64,000 nucleotides of DNA, from contig NC_092581.1 in assembly GCF_037975245.1 (NCBI RefSeq), positions 74,501 to 138,500 of the forward strand. The letters are read 5' to 3'. Below the pieces are notes generated by a model. It saw only the letters and a program-made list of their open reading frames with translations, was not told the DNA's origin and did not search any database. This DNA is from Apostichopus japonicus. Its lineage: Eukaryota; Echinodermata; Holothuroidea; Aspidochirotida; Stichopodidae. Of this stretch, positions 38,264 to 50,300 are shown piece after piece (positions within the stretch are counted from its first letter, which is position 1; the number at the start of each line of letters is the position of its first letter). Made by a program: the position numbers and the translations under genes.

Positions 38264-39433
38264 TATCTGGTACGGTCTATGGAACTTTAAGTATTAGAAA
38301 CGAACATAGATTTATATCAACTGCTGTCGTGGCGCGGTTGGTTGCTCTGTACCTCGAGAGCGTGACGTATTTTGGATCGCGGGCTCGAGACCAGGTGGGG
38401 GCAGTTTGCTTTTGCCGCGATCTCGTACGGTCTCTGGAACTTTAAGTATTAGAAACGAACATAGATTTATATCAACTGCTGTCGTGGCGCGGTTGGTTGC
38501 TCTGTACCTCGAGAGCGTGACGTATTTTGGATCGCGGGCTCGAGACCAGGTGGGGGCAGTTTGCTTTTGCCGCGATCTTCTACGGTCTCTGGGAACTTTA
38601 AGTATTAGAAACGAACATAGATTTATATCAACTGCTGTCGTGGCGCGGTTGGTTGCTCTGTACCTCGAGAGCGTGACGTATTTTGGATCGCGGGCTCGAG
38701 ACCAGGTGGGAGCAGTTTGCTTTTGCCGCGATCTTATACGGTCTCTGGGAACTTTAAGTATTAGAAACGAACATAGATTTATATCAACTGCTGTCGTGGC
38801 GCGGTTGGTTGCTCTGTACCTCGAGAGCGTGACGTATTTTGGATCGCGGGCTCGAGACCAGGTGGGGGCAGTTTGCTTTTGCCGCGATCTTATACGGTCT
38901 CTGGGAACTTTAAGTATTCGAAACGAACATAGATTTATATCAACTGCTGTCGTGGCGCGGTTGGTTGCTCTAAACCTCGAGAGCGTGACGTATTTTGGAT
39001 CGCGGGCTCGAGACCAGGTGGGGGCAGTTTGCTTTTGCCGCGATCTCATACGGTCTCTGGGAACTTTAAGTATTAGAAACGAACATAGATTTATATCAAC
39101 TGCTGTCGTGGCGCGGTTGGTTGCTCTGTACCTCGAGAGCGTGACGTATTTTGGATCGCGGGCTCGAGACCAGGTGGGGGCAGTTTGCTTTTGCCGCGAT
39201 CTCGTACGGTCTCTGGAACTTTAAGTATTAGAAACGAACATAGATTTATATCAACTGCTGTCGTGGCGCGGTTGGTTGCTCTGTACCTCGAGAGCGTGAC
39301 GATTTTTGGATCGCGGGCTCGAGACCAGGTGGGGGCAGTTTGCTTTTGCCGCGATCTCATACGGTCTCTGGATACTTTAAGTATTAGAAACGAACATAGA
39401 TTTATATCAACTGCTGTCGTGGCGCGGTTGGTT
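38264..39433 (+). repeat. Duplicated segment I copy 2
   Basis: Second copy of the CTCTAAACC-bearing module. It is preceded by GCCGCTATCTGG and GGTCTATGG, as is copy 1. The left flank near 38121 shares GGTCTCAGGGAAC but has the private AACATTAAG. Confidence 0.85.
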
Positions 39434-42285
39434 GCTCTGTACCTCGAGAGCGTGACGATTTTTGGATCGCGGGCTCCAGACCAGGTGGGGGCAGTTTGCT
39501 TTTGCCGCGATCTCATACGGTCTCTGGAACTTTAAGTATTAGAAACGAACATAGATTTATATCAACTGCTGTCGTGGCGCGGTTAGTTGCTCTGTACCTC
39601 GAGAGCGTAACGATTTTTGGATCGCGGGCTCGAGACCAGGTGGGGGCAGTTTGCTTTTGCCGCGATCTTATACGGTCTCTGGAACTTTAAGTATTAGAAA
39701 CGAACATAGATTTATATCAACTGCTGTCGTGGCGCGGTTGGTTGCTCTGTACCTCGAGAGCGTAACGATTTTTGGATCGCGGGCTCGAGACCAGGTGGGG
39801 GCAGTTTGCTTTTGCCGCGATCTGGTACGGTCTCTGGGAACTTTAAGTATTAGAAACGAACATAGATTTATATCAACTGCTGTCGTGGCGCGGTTGGTTG
39901 CTCTGTACCTCGAGAGCGTGACGTATTTTGGATCGCGGGCTCGAGACCAGGTGGGGGCAGTTTGCTTTTGCCGCGATCTTGTACGGTCTCTGGGAACTTT
40001 AAGTATTAGAAACGAACATAGATTTATATCAACTGCTGTCGTGGCGCGGTTGGTTGCTCTGTAACTCGAGAGCGTGACGTATTTTGGATCGCGGGCTCGA
40101 GACCAGGTGGGGGCAGTTTGCTTTTGCCGCGATCTCGTACGGTCTCTGGAACTTTAAGTATTAGAAACGAACATAGATTTATATCAACTGCTGTCGTGGC
40201 GCGGTTGGTTGCTCTGTACCTCGAGAGCGTGACGTATTTTGGATCGCGGGCTCGAGACCAGGTGGGGGCAGTTTGCTTTTGCCGCGATCTTGTACGGTCT
40301 CTGGAACTTTAAGTATTAGAAACGAACATAGATTTATATCAACTGCTGTCGTGGCGCGGTTGGTTGTGCTCTGTACCTCGAGAGCGTGACGTATTTTGGA
40401 TCGCGGGCTCGAGACCAGGTGGGGGCAGTTTGCTTTTGCCGCGATCTTATACGGTCTCTGGAACTTTAAGTATTAGAAACGAACATAGATTTATATCAAC
40501 TGCTGTCGTGGCGCGGTTGGTTGTGCTCTGTACCTCGAGAGCGTGACGTATTTTGGATCGCGGGCTCGAGACCAGGTGGGGGCAGTTTGCTTTTGCCGCG
40601 ATCTTATACGGTCTCTGGGAACTTTAAGTATTAGAAACGAACATAGATTTATATCAACTGCTGTCGTGGCGCGGTTGGTTGCTCTGTACCTCGAGAGCGT
40701 GACGTATTTTGGATCGCGGGCTCGAGACCAGGTGGGGGCAGTTTGCTTTTGCCTCGATCTCATACGGTCTCTGGAACTTTAAGTATTAGAAACGAACATA
40801 GATTTATATCAACTGCTGTCGTGGCGCGGTTGGTTGCTCTGTAACTCGAGAGCGTGACGTATTTTGGATCGCGGGCTCGAGACCAGGTGGGGGCAGTTTG
40901 CTTTTGCCGCGATCTCGTACGGTCTCTGGAACTTTAAGTATTAGAAACGAACATAGATTTATATCAACTGCTGTCGTGGCGCGGTTGGTTGCTCTGTACC
41001 TCGAGAGCGTGACGTATTTTGGATCGCGGGCTCGAGACCAGGTGGGGGCAGTTTGCTTTTGCCGCGATCTCGTACGGTCTCTGGAACTTTAAGTATTAGA
41101 AACGAACATAGATTTATATCAACTGCTGTCGTGGCGCGGTTGGTTGCTCTGTACCTCGAGAGCGTGACGTATTTTGGATCGCGGGCTCGAGACCAGGTGG
41201 GGGCAGTTTGCTTTTGACGCGATCTCATACGGTCTCTGGAACTTTAAGTATTAGAAACGAACATAGATTTATATCAACTGCTGTCGTGGCGCGGTTGGTT
41301 GCTCTGTACCTCGAGAGCGTGACGTATTTTGGATCGCGGGCTCGAGACCAGGTGGGGGCAGTTTGCTTTTGCCGCGATCTGGTACGGTCTCTGGGAACTT
41401 TAAGTATTAGAAACGAACATAGATTTATATCAACTGCTGTCGTGGCGCGGTTGGTTGCTCTGTAACTCGAGAGCGTGACGTATTTTGGATCGCGGGCTCG
41501 AGACCAGGTGGGGGCAGTTTGCTTTTGCCGCGATCTCGTACGGTCTCTGGAACTTTAAGTATTAGAAACGAACATAGATTTATATCAACTGCTGTCGTGG
41601 CGCGGTTGGTTGCTCTGTACCTCGAGAGCGTGACGTATTTTGGATCGCGGGCTCGAGACCAGGTGGGGGCAGTTTGCTTTTGCCGCGATCTCATACGGTC
41701 TCTGGAACTTTAAGTATTAGAAACGAACATAGATTTATATCAACTGCTGTCGTGGCGCGGTTGGTTGTGCTCTGTACCTCGAGAGCGTGACGTATTTTGG
41801 ATCGCGGGCTCGAGACCAGGTGGGGGCAGTTTGCTTTTGCCGCGATCTCATACGGTCTCTGGGAACTTTAAGTATTAGAAACGAACATAGATTTATATCA
41901 ACTGCTGTCGTGGCGCGGTTGGTTGCTCTGTACCTCGAGAGCGTGACGTATTTTGGATCGCGGGCTCGAGACCAGCTGGGGGCAGTTTGCTTTTGCCGCG
42001 ATCTGGTACGGTCTCTGGAACTTTAAGTATTAGAAACGAACATAGATTTATATCAACTGCTGTCGTGGCGCGGTTGGTTGCTCTGTACCTCGAGAGCGTG
42101 ACGTATTTTGGATCGCGGGCTCGAGACCAGGTGGGGGCAGTTTGCTTTTGCCGCGATCTCGTACGGTCTCTGGAACTTTAAGTATTAGAAACGAACATAG
42201 ATTTATATCAACTGCTGTCGTGGCGCGGTTGGTTGCTCTGTACCTCGAGAGCGTGACGTATTTTGGATCGCCGGCTCGAGACCAG
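39382..42285 (+). repeat. Duplicated segment G copy 2 (partner 30820-33723)
   Basis: Second copy. Just before it, 39379-39480 has private GGATACTTTAAG and GGGCTCCAGACC changes. Inside it, near 39585, GGTTAGTTGC differs from the partner's GGTTGGTTGC. Otherwise no difference was noticed over several hundred bases at a time. Confidence 0.85.
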
Positions 42286-43270
42286 GTGGGGCAGTTTGCT
42301 TTTGCCGCGATCTTATACGGTCTCAGGGAACTTTAAGTATTAGAAACGAACATAGATTTATATCAACTGCTGTCGTGGCGCGGTTGGTTGCTCTGTACCT
42401 CGAGAGCGTGACGTATTTTGGATCGCGGGCTCGAGACCAGGTGGGGGCAGTTTGCTTTTGCCGCGATCTCATACGGTCTCTGGAACTTTAAGTATTAGAA
42501 ACGAACATAGATTTATATCAACTGCTGTCGTGGCGCGGTTGGTTGCTCTGTACCTCGAGAGCGTGACGATTTTTGGATCGCGGGCTCGAGACCAGGTGGG
42601 GGCAGTTTGCTTTTGCCGCGATCTCATACGGTCTCTGGGAACTTTAAGTATTAGAAACGAACATAGATTTATATCAACTGCTGTCGTGGCGCGGTTGGTT
42701 GCTCTGTACCTCGAGAGCGTAACGATTTTTGGATCGCGGGCTCGAGACCAGGTGGGGGCAGTTTGCTTTTGCCGCGATCTCATACGGTCTCTGGGAACTT
42801 TAAGTATTAGAAACGAACATAGATTTATATCAACTGCTGTCGTGGCGCGGTTGGTTGCTCTGTACCTCGAGAGCGTAACGATTTTTGGATCGCGGGCTCG
42901 AGACCAGGTGGGGGCAGTTTGCTTTTGCCGCGATCTGGTACGGTCTCTGGGAACTTTAAGTATTAGAAACGAACATAGATTTATATCAACTGCTGTCGTG
43001 GCGCGGTTGGTTGCTCTGTACCTCGAGAGCGTGACGTATTTTGGATCGCGGGCTCGAGACCAGGTGGGGGCAGTTTGCTTTTGCCTCGATCTCATACGGT
43101 CTCTGGAACTTTAAGTATTAGAAACGAACATAGATTTATATCAACTGCTGTCGTGGCGCGGTTGGTTGCTCTGTAACTCGAGAGCGTGACGTATTTTGGA
43201 TCGCGGGCTCGAGACCAGGTGGGGGCAGTTTGCTTTTGCCGCGATCTCATACGGTCTCTGGAACTTTAAG
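42286..43270 (+). repeat. Array segment: partner of 36.08-37.2 kb
   Basis: Three T5-spacer monomers near 42566, 42720 and 42876 are followed by CTGGTACGG and TGCCTCGATC units. The run parallels 36.08-36.7 kb but then diverges: the TGCCTCGATC monomer here replaces CTTGTACGG there. It joins segment G copy 2 to segment J copy 2. Confidence 0.75.
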
Positions 43271-44179
43271 TATTAGAAACGAACATAGATTTATATCAAC
43301 TGCTGTCGTGGCGCGGTTGGTTGTGATCTGTAACTCGAGAGCTTGACGTATTTTGGATCCCGGGCTCGAGACCAGGTGGGGGCAGTTTGCTTTTGCCGCG
43401 ATCTTATACGGTCTCTTGAAACTTTAAGTATTAGAAACGAACATAGATTTATATCAACTGCTGTCGTGGCGCGGTTGGTTGCTCTGTACCTCGAGAGCGT
43501 GACGTATTTTGGATCGCGGGCTCGAGAACAGGTGGGGGCAGTTTGCTTTTGCCGCGATCTCATACGGTCTCTGAGAACTTTAAGTATTAGAAACGAACAT
43601 AGATTTATATCAACTGCTGTCGTGGCGCGGTTGGTTGCTCTGTACCTCGAGAGCGTGACGTATTTTGGATCGCGGGCTCGAGACCAGGTGGGGGCAGTTT
43701 GCTTTTGCCGCGATCTTATACGGTCTCTGGGAAATTTAAGTATTAGAAACGAACATAGATTTATATCAACTGCTGTCGTGGCGCGGTTGGTTGCTCTGTA
43801 CCTCGAGAGCGTGACGTATTTTGGATCGCGGGCTCGAGACCAGGTGGGGGCAGTTTGCTTTTGCCGCGATCTCATACGGTCTCTGGGAACTTTAAGTATT
43901 AGAAACGAACATAGATTTATATCAACTGCTGTCGTGGCGCGGTTGGTTGCTCTGTACCTCGAGAGCGTGACGTATTTTGGATCGCGGGCTCGAGACCAGG
44001 TGGGGGCAGTTTGCTTTTGCCGCGATCTTATACGGTCTCAGGGAACTTTAAGTATTAGAAACGAACATAGATTTATATCAACTGCTGTCGTGGCGCGGTT
44101 GGTTGCTCTGTAACTCGAGAGCGTGACGTATTTTGGATCGCGGGCTCGAGACCAGGTGGGGGCAGTTTGCTTTTGCCGC
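43271..44179 (+). repeat. Duplicated segment J copy 2
   Basis: Second copy, one monomer shorter than copy 1. It keeps both GGTTGTGATCTG and GGATCCCGGG, so it is closer to copy 1 than to copy 3. Confidence 0.82.
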
Positions 44180-44489
44180 TATCTGGTACGGTCTATGGAA
44201 CTTTAAGTATTAGAAACGAACATAGATTTATATCAACTGCTGTCGTGGCGCGGTTGGTTGCTCTGTACCTCGAGAGCGTGACGTATTTTGGATCGCGGGC
44301 TCGAGACCAGGTGGGGGCAGTTTGCTTTTGCCGCGATCTCGTACGGTCTCTGGAACTTTAAGTATTAGAAACGAACATAGATTTATATCAACTGCTGTCG
44401 TGGCGCGGTTGGTTGCTCTGTACCTCGAGAGCGTGACGTATTTTGGATCGCGGGCTCGAGACCAGGTGGGGGCAGTTTGCTTTTGCCGC

Positions 44490-45659
44490 GATCTCGTACG
44501 GTCTCTGGAACTTTAAGTATTAGAAACGAACATAGATTTATATCAACTGCTGTCGTGGCGCGGTTGGTTGCTCTGTACCTCGAGAGCGTGACGTATTTTG
44601 GATCGCGGGCTCGAGACCAGGTGGGGGCAGTTTGCTTTTGCCGCGATCTCGTACGGTCTCTGGAACTTTAAGTATTAGAAACGAACATAGATTTATATCA
44701 ACTGCTGTCGTGGCGCGGTTGGTTGCTCTGTACCTCGAGAGCGTGACGTATTTTGGATCGCGGGCTCGAGACCAGGTGGGGGCAGTTTGCTTTTGCCGCG
44801 ATCTTCTACGGTCTCTGGGAACTTTAAGTATTAGAAACGAACATAGATTTATATCAACTGCTGTCGTGGCGCGGTTGGTTGCTCTGTACCTCGAGAGCGT
44901 GACGTATTTTGGATCGCGGGCTCGAGACCAGGTGGGAGCAGTTTGCTTTTGCCGCGATCTTATACGGTCTCTGGGAACTTTAAGTATTAGAAACGAACAT
45001 AGATTTATATCAACTGCTGTCGTGGCGCGGTTGGTTGCTCTGTACCTCGAGAGCGTGACGTATTTTGGATCGCGGGCTCGAGACCAGGTGGGGGCAGTTT
45101 GCTTTTGCCGCGATCTTATACGGTCTCTGGGAACTTTAAGTATTCGAAACGAACAAAGATTTATATCAACTGCTGTCGTGGCGCGGTTGGTTGCTCTAAA
45201 CCTCGAGAGCGTGACGTATTTTGGATCGCGGGCTCGAGACCAGGTGGGGGCAGTTTGCTTTTGCCGCGATCTCATACGGTCTCTGGGAACTTTAAGTATT
45301 AGAAACGAACATAGATTTATATCAACTGCTGTCGTGGCGCGGTTGGTTTCTCTGTACCTCGAGAGCGTGACGTATTTTGGATCGCGGGCTCGAGACCAGG
45401 TGGGGGCAGTTTGCTTTTGCCGCGATCTCGTACGGTCTCTGGAACTTTAAGTATTAGAAACGAACATAGATTTATATCAACTGCTGTCGTGGCGCGGTTG
45501 GTTGCTCTGTACCTCGAGAGCGTGACGATTTTTGGATCGCGGGCTCGAGACCAGGTGGGGGCAGTTTGCTTTTGCCGCGATCTCATACGGTCTCTGGATA
45601 CTTTAAGTATTAGAAACGAACATAGATTTATATCAACTGCTGTCGTTGCGCGGTTGGTT
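44490..45659 (+). repeat. Duplicated segment I copy 3
   Basis: Third copy, at an offset of 6226 bp from the second. Compared with copy 2, two extra CTCGTA monomers (starting near 44.32 and 44.48 kb) separate it from the GCCGCTATCTGG landmark at 44.18 kb, so monomer number has changed since the duplication. Private changes are GAACAAAGATTT near 45153, GGTTTCTCTGT near 45347 and GTCGTTGCG near 45647. Confidence 0.82.
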
Positions 45660-46544
45660 GCTCTGTACCTCGAGAGCGTGACGTATTTTGGATCGCGGGC
45701 TCCAGACCAGGTGGGGGCAGTTTGCTTTTGCCGCGATCTTATACGGTCTCTGGGAACTTTAAGTATTAGAAACGAACATAGATTTATATCAACTGCTGTC
45801 GTGGCGCGGTTGGTTGCTCTGTACCTCGAGAGCGTGACGATTTTTGGATCGCGGGCTCGAGACCAGGTGGGGGCAGTTTGCTTTTGCCGCGATCTTATAC
45901 GATCTCTGGGAACTTTAAGTATGAGAAACGAACATAGATTTATATCAACTGCTGTCGTGGGGCGGTTGGTTGCTCTGTACCTCGAGAGCGTGACGTATTT
46001 TGGATCGCGGGCTCGAGACCAGGTGGGGGCAGTTTGCTTTTGCCGCGATCTTGTACGGTCTCTGGAACTTTAAGTATTAGAAACGAACATAGATTTATAT
46101 CAACTGCTGTCGTGGCGTGGTTGGTTGCTCTGTACCTCGAGAGCGTGACGTATTTTGGATCGCGGGCTCGAGACCAGGTAGGGGCAGTTTGCTTTTGCCG
46201 CGATCTCATACGGTCTCTGGAACTTTAAGTATTAGAAACGAACATAGATTTATATCAACTGCTGTCGTGGCGCGGTTGGTTGCTCTGTACCTCGAGAGCG
46301 TGACGTATTTTGGATCGCGGGCTCGAGACCAGGTGGGGGCAGTTTGCTTTTGCCTCGATCTCATACGGTCTCTGGAACTTTAAGTATTAGAAACGAACAT
46401 AGATTTATATCAACTGCTGTCGTGGCGCGGTTGGTTGCTCTGTACCTCGAGAGCGTGACGTATTTTGGATCGCGGGCTCGAGACCAGGTGGGGGCAGTTT
46501 GCTTTTGCCGCGATCTCATACGGTCTCTGGAACTTTAAGTATTA
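45660..46544 (+). repeat. Array segment: mixed monomers
   Basis: Mostly ordinary units. Private changes are GGGCTCCAGACC near 45700, ATACGATCTCTGG near 45898, AAGTATGAGAAAC near 45920, GTGGGGCGGTTGG near 45957 and GGCGTGGTTGG near 46115. The last two alter the A-box-like element. No gene is seen. Confidence 0.72.
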
Positions 46545-47600
46545 GAAACGAACATAGATTTATATCAACTGCTGTCGTGGCGCGGTTGGTTGTGCTCTGT
46601 AACTCGAGAGCTTGACGTATTTTGGATCGCGGGCTCGAGACCAGGTGGGGGCAGTTTGCTTTTGCCGCGATCTTATACGGTCTCTTGAAACTTTAAGTAT
46701 TAGAAACGAACATAGATTTATATCAACTGCTGTCGTGGCGCGGTTGGTTGCTCTGTACCTCGAGAGCGTGACGTATTTTGGATCGCGGGCTCGAGAACAG
46801 GTGGGGGCAGTTTGCTTTTGCCGCGATCTCATACGGTCTCTGAGAACTTTAAGTATTAGAAACGAACATAGATTTATATCAACTGCTGTCGTGGCGCGGT
46901 TGGTTGCTCTGTACCTCGAGAGCGTATTTTGGATCGCGGGCTCGAGACCAGGTGGGGCAGTTTGCTTTTGCCGCGATCTTATACGGTCTCTGGGAAATTT
47001 AAGTATTAGAAACGAACATAGATTTATATCAACTGCTGTCGTGGCGCGGTTGGTTGCTCTGTACCTCGAGAGCGTGACGTATTTTGGATCGCGGGCTCGA
47101 GACCAGGTGGGGGCAGTTTGCTTTTGCCGCGATCTTATACGGTCTCTGGGAACTTTAAGTATTAGAAACGAACATAGATTTATATCAACTGCTGTCGTGG
47201 CGCGGTTGGTTGCTCTGTACCTCGAGAGCGTGACGTATTTTGGATCGCGGGCTCGAGACCAGGTGGGGGCAGTTTGCTTTTGCCGCGATCTCATACGGTC
47301 TCTGGAACTTTAAGTATTAGAAACGAACATAGATTTATATCAACTGCTGTCGTGGCGCGGTTGGTTGCTCTGTACCTCGAGAGCGTGACGTATTTTGGAT
47401 CGCGGGCTCGAGACCAGGTGGGGGCAGTTTGCTTTTGCCGCGATCTTATACGGTCTCAGGGAACTTTAAGTATTAGAAACGAACATAGATTTATATCAAC
47501 TGCTGTCGTGGCGCGGTTGGTTGCTCTGTACCTCGAGAGCGTGACGTATTTTGGATCGCGGGCTCGAGACCAGGTGGGGGCAGTTTGCTTTTGCCGCTAT
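46545..47600 (+). repeat. Duplicated segment J copy 3
   Basis: Third copy, at an offset of 3269 bp from copy 2. It has GGTTGTGCTCTG and GGATCGCGGG where the other two have GTGATCTG and GGATCCCGGG. It also carries an AGCGTATTTTGG 5-bp deletion with GTGGGGCAG near 46921-46960, the only 5-bp deletion found right of 27 kb. Confidence 0.8.
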
Positions 47601-50300
47601 CTGGTACGGTCTCTGGAACTTTAAGTATTAGAAACGAACATAGATTTATATCAACTGCTGTCGTGGCGCGGTTGGTTGCTCTGTACCTCGAGAGCGTGAC
47701 GTATTTTGGATCGCGGGCTCGAGACCAGGTGGGGGCAGTTTGCTTTTGCCGCGATCTCGTACGGTCTCTGGAACTTTAAGTATTAGAAACGAACATAGAT
47801 TTATATCAACTGCTGTCGTGGCGCGGTTGGTTGCTCTGTACCTCGAGAGCGTGACGTATTTTGGATCGCGGGCTCGAGACCAGGTGGGGGCAGTTTGCTT
47901 TTGCCGCGATCTTATACGGTCTCTGGAACTTTAAGTATTAGAAACGAACATAGATTTATATCAACTGCTGTCGTGGCGCGGTTGGTTGTGCTCTGTACCT
48001 CGAGAGCGTGACGTATTTTGGATCGCGGGCTCGAGACCAGGTGGGGGCAGTTTGCTTTTGCCGCGATCTTGTACGGTCTCTGGGAACTTTAAGTATTAGA
48101 AACGAACATAGATTTATATCAACTGCTGTCGTGGCGCGGTTGGTTGCTCTGTACCTCGAGAGCGTGACGTATTTTGGATCGCGGGCTCGAGACCAGGTGG
48201 GGGCAGTTTGCTTTTGCCGCGATCTTATACGGTCTCTGGGAACTTTAAGTATTAGAAACGAACATAGATTTATATCAACTGCTGTCGTGGCGCGGTTGGT
48301 TGCTCTGTACCTCGAGAGCGTGACGTATTTTGGATCGCGGGCTCGAGACCAGGTGGGGGCAGTTTGCTTTTGCCGCGATCTGGTACGGTCTCTGGGAACT
48401 TTAAGTATTAGAAACGAACATAGATTTATATCAACTGCTGTCGTGGCGCGGTTGGTTGCTCTGTACCTCGAGAGCGTGACGTATTTTGGATCGCGGGCTC
48501 GAGACCAGGTGGGGGCAGTTTGCTTTTGCCGCGATCTGGTACGGTCTCAGGGAACTTTAAGTATTAGAAACGAACATAGATTTATATCAACTGCTGTCGT
48601 GGCGCGGTTGGTTGCTCTGTACCTCGAGAGCGTGACGTATTTTGGATCGCGGGCTCGAGACCAGGTGGGGGCAGTTTGCTTTTGCCGCGATCTGGTACGG
48701 TCTCTCGAACTTTAAGTATTAGAAACGAACATAGATTTATATCAACTGCTGTCGTGGCGCGGTTGGTTGCTCTGTACCTCGAGAGCGTGACGTATTTTGG
48801 ATCGCGGGCTCGAGACCAGGTGGGGGCAGTTTGCTTTTGCCGCGATCTCGTACGGTCTCTGGAACTTTAAGTATTAGAAACGAACATAGATTTATATCAA
48901 CTGCTGTCGTGGCGCGGTTGGTTGCTCTGTACCTCGAGAGCGTGACGTATTTTGGATCGCGGGCTCGAGACCAGGTGGGGGCAGTTTGCTTTTGCCGCGA
49001 TCTCGTACGGTCTCTGGAACTTTAAGTATTAGAAACGAACATAGATGTATATCAACTGCTGTCGTGGCGCGGTTGGTTGCTCTGTACCTCGAGAGCGTAA
49101 CGATTTTTGGATCGCGGGCTCGAGACCAGGTGGGGGCAGTTTGCTTTTGCCGCGATCTCATACGGTCTCTGGGAACTTTAAGTATTAGAAACGAACATAG
49201 ATTTATATCAACTGCTGTCGTGGCGCGGTTGGTTGCTCTGTACCTCGAGAGCGTAACGATTTTTGGATCGCGGGCTCGAGACCAGGTGGGGGCAGTTTGC
49301 TTTTGCCGCCATCTTATACGGTCTCTGGGAACTTTAAGTATTAGAAACGAACATAGATTTATATCAACTGCTGTCGTGGCGCGGTTGGTTGCTCTGTACC
49401 TCGAGAGCGTAACGATTTTTGGATCGCGGGCTCGAGACCAGGTGGGGGCAGTTTGCTTTTGCCGCGATCTTATACGGTCTCTTGGAACTTTAAGTATTAG
49501 AAACGAAGGTAGATTTATATCAACTGCTGTCGTGGCGCGGTTGGTTGCTCTGTACCTCGAGAGCGTAACGATTTTTGGATCGCGGGCTCGAGACCAAGTG
49601 GGGGCAGTTTGCTTTTGCCGCGATCTTATACGGTCTCTGGGAACTTTAAGTATTAGAAACGAACATAGATTTATATCAACTGCTGTCGTGGCGCGGTTGG
49701 TTGCTCTGTACCTCGAGAGCGTGACGTATTTTGGATCGCGGGCTCGAGACCAGGTGGGGGCAGTTTGCTTTTGCCGCGATCTTGTACGGTCTCTGGGAAC
49801 TTTAAGTATAAGAAACGAACATAGATTTATATCAACTGCTGTCGTGGCGCGGTTGGTTGCTCTGTACTTCGAGAGCGTGACGTATTTTGGATCGCGGGCT
49901 CGAGACCAGGTGGGGGCAGTTTGCTTTTGCCGCGATCTTATACGGTCTCTGGGAACTTTAAGTATTAGAAACGAACATAGATTTATATCAACTGCTGTCG
50001 TGGCGCGGTTGGTTGCTCTGTACCTCGAGAGCGTGACGTATTTTGGATCGCGGGCTCGAGACCAGGTGGGGGCAGTTTGCTTTTGTCGCGATCTCATACG
50101 GTCTCTGGGAACTTTAAGTATTAGAAACGAACATAGATTTATATCAACTGCTGTCGTGGCGCGGTTGGTTGCTCTGTACCTCGAGAGCGTGACGTATTTT
50201 GGATCGCGGGCTCGAGACCAGGTGGGGGCAGTTTGCTTTTGCCGCGATCTCATACGGTCTCTGGAACTTTAAGTATTAGAAACGAACATAGATTTATATC
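47601..50300 (+). repeat. Array segment with a long in-phase 156-bp run and GTAACG T5 copies
   Basis: From about 49.0 to 50.25 kb every unit is 156 bp, so a single frame stays open on both strands. Four consecutive units carry GTAACGATTTTTGG (near 49098, 49253, 49409 and 49565). Private changes include ATAGATGTATATC near 49045, GAACGAAGGTAG near 49503, GGACCAAGTGG-type near 49594 and AAGTATAAGAAAC near 49806. No gene is seen. Confidence 0.78.
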
